Assembly: GCA_910577665.1 (NCBI GenBank)
Contig: CAJTOJ010000010.1
Location: 18,096 to 82,095, forward strand
Source of the DNA: an uncultured Acetatifactor sp.
GTDB lineage: Bacteria > Bacillota > Clostridia > Lachnospirales > Lachnospiraceae
Reading direction: 5' to 3'
Length of the DNA: 64,000 bases
Each line of letters starts with the position of its first letter. Within the stretch, counting starts at the first letter, position 1. Of this stretch, positions 60,981 to 64,000 are shown piece after piece. The notes below the pieces were generated by a model. It ran no database searches, was not told where the DNA came from, and was given only the letters and a program-made list of their open reading frames with translations. Made by a program: the position numbers and the translations under genes.

Positions 60981-62966
60981 ATGAACATCAAGATTGGCAC
61001 AGAGCAAAGGGCAAAGTTACAGGAGGGCATGATTGGTCTGTTTTTCGAGGACATCAATTACGCGGCAGACGGGGGCCTGTATGCGGAGCTGCTGGAGAAC
61101 CGGTCCTTTGAGTTTCTGAAGGCTACAGGGGATGCCAGGGATTACCAGGTGGAATACGATGGCAGCTATGGCTGGGAGATGTATCCGGCAGGGGCAAAGG
61201 GGCAGTGCAGGTGTGTCATGGGCAGCCCCCACTGTGAGGAGAATCCACATTATATGCGGCTTGAGACGGCAGTGCCTGGGGAAGGGCTACAGAACAAGGC
61301 TTATGAAGGTATCTGCCTGAAGAAAGACATGGAGTACCGGCTTACTTTCTGGGCCAGGTGTGTGAGATTTGATGGCACCTTTCTGGCTGTGGTAGAGAAG
61401 GATGGTGTAGTGTATGCCCAGGCCAGGATACAGGCCGCAGAGGGAAAAGAGGAGACCTACAATTACTTCCGCAAATATGAAGGGATTCTCCAGGCCACAG
61501 GAGATGTGAACCAGGCGGTGTTCGCCCTGTGCCTGTCAGAAGCTGGCATCGTGGAACTGGACTTTATCTCCCTGATGCCCCAGGATGCGGTCTGTGGGAT
61601 CTTCAGGAGAGATCTCTTTGACATGCTGAAGGAACTGCGGCCCGGATTCATCCGTTTTCCTGGCGGTTGCATCGTGGAAGGGAATACCCTTGCCAACCGG
61701 TACCGTTACAAGGATAGTCTGAAGCCGGTGTGGGCCAGGAAGAACAACTGGAACCGTTGGGCAGTGCATGGCAATTGTGAAGAGAACGGCTATGAAGGCA
61801 TCTACAGCCATTACAACCAGACCCTTGGTCTTGGATATTACGAATATTTCCTGCTCTGTGAGATGATCGGAGCAAAGCCCCTGCCAGTGCTGAACGTAGG
61901 TCTGGCCTGCCAGTACCAGTCCCATGAGCTGGTGGGGATGGAGGATCCCCTGTTTCAGGAATTTGTGCAGGATGCCCTGGATCTGATTGAGTTCGCCAAC
62001 GGTAGCACGGATACCACATGGGGAGCCGTCCGTGCGAAAATGGGGCATCCTGAAGCCTTCGGCCTTACCATGCTGGGGGTGGGCAATGAGCAGTGGCAGA
62101 CTGAAAAAGTGGATTTCTTCCAGCGCTATGAAATATTTGAGAAAACCATCCATGCCGTGGCGCCATCCATCCAGCTTATCGGTTCCGCAGGTCCCGACAT
62201 CACCTCGGAACGGTATGAGAAGGCCTGGGCATTCTACCATGCCCATCAGGAGCAGGAGAATTTTGTGTATGCCGTGGATGAACATTACTATGTAAAGCCC
62301 CAGTGGCTCTATGACCATACGGATTTTTATGACGGATATGACAGAAAGGTGAAGGTGTTCTCCGGGGAGTATGCGGCCCATCCTTCCAGCGGTTTTAACC
62401 AGCCTTATGCCAATACCCTGGAGGGAGCGCTGGCAGAAGCAGCCTTCCTCACCGGGGTGGAGCGGAACGGAGATGTGGTAGTGCTGGCATCCTATGCGCC
62501 CCTGTTTGCCAGGGTTGGCTATGCCCAGTGGTCTCCGGATATGATCTGGTTCGACAGTACTTCCTGCTATGGAAGTCCCAGCTACTATGTGCAGAAGCTC
62601 TATGCCCACAACATGGGGAATGCGACCCTGGAGACCTTCGGCCAGGAAAAGCAGGCTGCCGGGGAGGGACTCTACTATTCTGCCAGTTTCTGTGAGAAAA
62701 GCGGGGAAGTGATCGTGAAGGTGGTCAATTCCAGGGAGATGGCACAGCATATCGTCCTGGAACTGCCGGAAGAATGGCAGAAGGCGGCAGAGTCTGGAAA
62801 CAAAGGCGGGATCCGCATGCAGGTACTGGCTGGCACAGGGAAGGATCTGTATAACAGCATTGGGGAGCCGGAAAAAATAGTTCCGGTAGAACAGACATGT
62901 GATTCCCTGGAAGGGATTGCGCTGCCACCGCTGTCCTTTGTGGTACTGCGGATCAAGGTGGCATGA
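60981..62966 (+). CDS. GH51 alpha-L-arabinofuranosidase
   Basis: A 661-residue glycosidase. An N-terminal beta-sandwich region (residues 1-190) precedes the catalytic barrel, with the acid/base Glu370 in LGVGNEQWQTEKVDFFQ and the nucleophile Glu463 in KVFSGEYAAHPSS. RPGFIRFPGGCIVEGNTLAN is the GH51 signature near residue 220. It removes arabinofuranosyl side chains from arabinoxylan or arabinan. No signal peptide is present, so it acts on imported oligosaccharides. I prefer ATG 60981 because GAGAGG is nine bases upstream; ATG 60972 is nearly on top of that site. The next gene is a GH27 enzyme. Confidence 0.93.
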   Translation: MNIKIGTEQRAKLQEGMIGLFFEDINYAADGGLYAELLENRSFEFLKATGDARDYQVEYDGSYGWEMYPAGAKGQCRCVMGSPHCEENPHYMRLETAVPGEGLQNKAYEGICLKKDMEYRLTFWARCVRFDGTFLAVVEKDGVVYAQARIQAAEGKEETYNYFRKYEGILQATGDVNQAVFALCLSEAGIVELDFISLMPQDAVCGIFRRDLFDMLKELRPGFIRFPGGCIVEGNTLANRYRYKDSLKPVWARKNNWNRWAVHGNCEENGYEGIYSHYNQTLGLGYYEYFLLCEMIGAKPLPVLNVGLACQYQSHELVGMEDPLFQEFVQDALDLIEFANGSTDTTWGAVRAKMGHPEAFGLTMLGVGNEQWQTEKVDFFQRYEIFEKTIHAVAPSIQLIGSAGPDITSERYEKAWAFYHAHQEQENFVYAVDEHYYVKPQWLYDHTDFYDGYDRKVKVFSGEYAAHPSSGFNQPYANTLEGALAEAAFLTGVERNGDVVVLASYAPLFARVGYAQWSPDMIWFDSTSCYGSPSYYVQKLYAHNMGNATLETFGQEKQAAGEGLYYSASFCEKSGEVIVKVVNSREMAQHIVLELPEEWQKAAESGNKGGIRMQVLAGTGKDLYNSIGEPEKIVPVEQTCDSLEGIALPPLSFVVLRIKVA

Positions 62967-63018
62967 AAAGAGGTAGGACTGTGCATACAGGAAAAGCAGG
63001 TAAGGGAGGATATGCACC

Positions 63019-64000
63019 ATGAAACCCACAATGGACAAAGCCCCCATGGGCTGGAACAGTTACGACTATTATGACACCACCGTGACGGAGGAGCAGGTGA
63101 AGAAAAATGCCGACTACCTGGCGGCGCATCTGAAGGAATATGGCTGGGAGTATGTGGTGGTGGACATCCAGTGGTATGCCAGGGATGCGGGAAGCCGCAG
63201 GGACCAGTTCCAGTACATACCCTTTGGGGACATGGAGATGGACGGATATGGCAGATACCAGCCGGCTGTCAACAGGTTTCCCTCCTCCGCAGGGGGAAAG
63301 GGTTTCGGGCCGCTGGCAGCCTATATTCATGACCTGGGACTGCGATTCGGCATCCATATCATGCGAGGGATTCCCAGACTGGCGGCCCACAGGCACCTGC
63401 CTGTGGAGGGAACGGCCTACACGGCGGCAGACACGGCGGATCCCGCGTCCATCTGTGGCTGGAATCCGGACATGTACGGTGTCCGGGACAATGCAGCCGG
63501 GCAGGCCTACTACGATTCCCTGGTTCAGATGTATGCGGACTGGGGTGTGGATTACATCAAATGTGATGATATCTGTGACAGCTGGATGTACCGGAATGAC
63601 AGTTTCAGTGGCTGGCATGAGACCAGGATGCTCCAGGAAGCCATCGGGAAGACCGGAAGGAATATTGTCTTAAGCCTCTCCCCGGGCCCGGCCCATATTG
63701 ACCGTGCCTGGCAGTATGAAAAATATGCCAATATGTGGCGGATCACAGATGATTTCTGGGATCGGTGGGAGCTGTTGCTGCCCATGTTCGCACGCTGTGA
63801 GCTGTGGCAGAACCATGTGGCGCAAGGCTCCTATCCGGACTGTGACATGCTGCCTCTGGGCAGGCTGGGCAAAGGCTTCGGACATGGGGAGAGGGACTGC
63901 AATTTCACGAAAGAAGAGCAGAAGACCATGCTGACACTGTGGTGTATCTTTGGCTCCCCTCTGATGGTGGGGGCCGAATTGACGAAGCTGGATGAATGGA
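63019..64000 (+). CDS. GH27 family alpha-galactosidase-like glycosidase (cut by window end)
   Basis: The first 327 residues of a GH27/GH36-clan enzyme. APMGWNSYDYYDTTVTEEQV, DYLAAHLKEYGWEYVVVDIQ, GLRFGIHIMRGIPR and YIKCDDICDSW (nucleophile Asp183) are the family landmarks; the acid/base lies in WRITDDFWDRW (about 244). The sequence is closer to the alpha-galactosidase-like clostridial branch than to a typed enzyme, so substrates such as beta-L-arabinopyranosides are also possible. GGGAGGA precedes the ATG. It continues the glycan-use cluster after GH51. There is no signal peptide. Confidence 0.88.
   Translation, partial: MKPTMDKAPMGWNSYDYYDTTVTEEQVKKNADYLAAHLKEYGWEYVVVDIQWYARDAGSRRDQFQYIPFGDMEMDGYGRYQPAVNRFPSSAGGKGFGPLAAYIHDLGLRFGIHIMRGIPRLAAHRHLPVEGTAYTAADTADPASICGWNPDMYGVRDNAAGQAYYDSLVQMYADWGVDYIKCDDICDSWMYRNDSFSGWHETRMLQEAIGKTGRNIVLSLSPGPAHIDRAWQYEKYANMWRITDDFWDRWELLLPMFARCELWQNHVAQGSYPDCDMLPLGRLGKGFGHGERDCNFTKEEQKTMLTLWCIFGSPLMVGAELTKLDEW

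Noticed and set aside
1..64000. CRISPR arrays
   Set aside because: No regularly spaced direct repeats with unique spacers were seen; the recurring hairpins are irregularly spaced and lie in separate intergenic regions.

Overview
The window looks like the chromosome of an anaerobic, gut-type Firmicute, most likely a Lachnospiraceae (Blautia / Enterocloster / Hungatella-like) member. The clues are strong AGGAGG ribosome binding sites with frequent TTG and GTG starts, a LytTR-DUF3021-ABC cassette, a Csp-like subtilase, uroporphyrinogen-decarboxylase-type methyltransferases with a corrinoid protein and its reductive activator, and a GH115/GH51/GH27 glycan-use region. This placement is inference from gene content; there is no rRNA and no intact tRNA in the window.

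Positions 1-9450 hold a same-strand run of small accessory genes: a GNAT acetyltransferase interrupted by an amber codon, an aminoglycoside-phosphotransferase-like kinase, two overlapping GNAT genes, two Nudix hydrolases on opposite strands, an AraC/GyrI regulator with an unusual insert, and a LytTR-DUF3021-ABC ATPase-permease operon. From 9450 to 15300 come a hairpin-rich repeat, a DIP1984-family gene followed directly by what folds as a bacterial Y RNA (YrlA type), a CYTH protein, a frameshifted ECF sigma factor, a zinc-ribbon membrane protein, a DUF3795 protein, a MATE exporter and a DJ-1/PfpI protein. Positions 15458-19002 carry gmd, fcl and manC, a complete route from mannose-1-phosphate to GDP-L-fucose. 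Next are an M18 aminopeptidase, a chemoreceptor, a subtilase, a MerR/GyrI regulator, a divergent TetR/SDR pair, an M28 peptidase, a heterodimeric ABC exporter, an ankyrin-repeat protein, carB, a HelD-like helicase, a Sel1-repeat protein and a YfcE-type phosphoesterase.

Positions 44549-46281 are a visibly AT-richer three-gene minus-strand cassette: two uncharacterised proteins plus a SecB-like chaperone. Beside it sits an intact 136-bp miniature element with 14-bp terminal inverted repeats and an 8-bp target duplication.

Positions 46984-64000 form the most interesting region. A 1490-residue SGNH esterase-GH115 alpha-glucuronidase fusion lies upstream of a full corrinoid methyltransferase set: two UroD-type methyltransferases, a corrinoid protein, a MetH-activation-like protein, a reductive activator and a PocR-AraC regulator. 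A GH51 arabinofuranosidase and a GH27 enzyme follow. I infer that the locus may debranch glucuronoxylan and harvest the methyl group of 4-O-methylglucuronate. The three methyltransferase transcription units share a TTATAGT motif upstream.

Two kinds of dispersed small structure recur: GC-rich hairpins placed just upstream of Shine-Dalgarno sites, and a GTTACTGTTCAC-type miniature repeat family with one intact and three partial copies.
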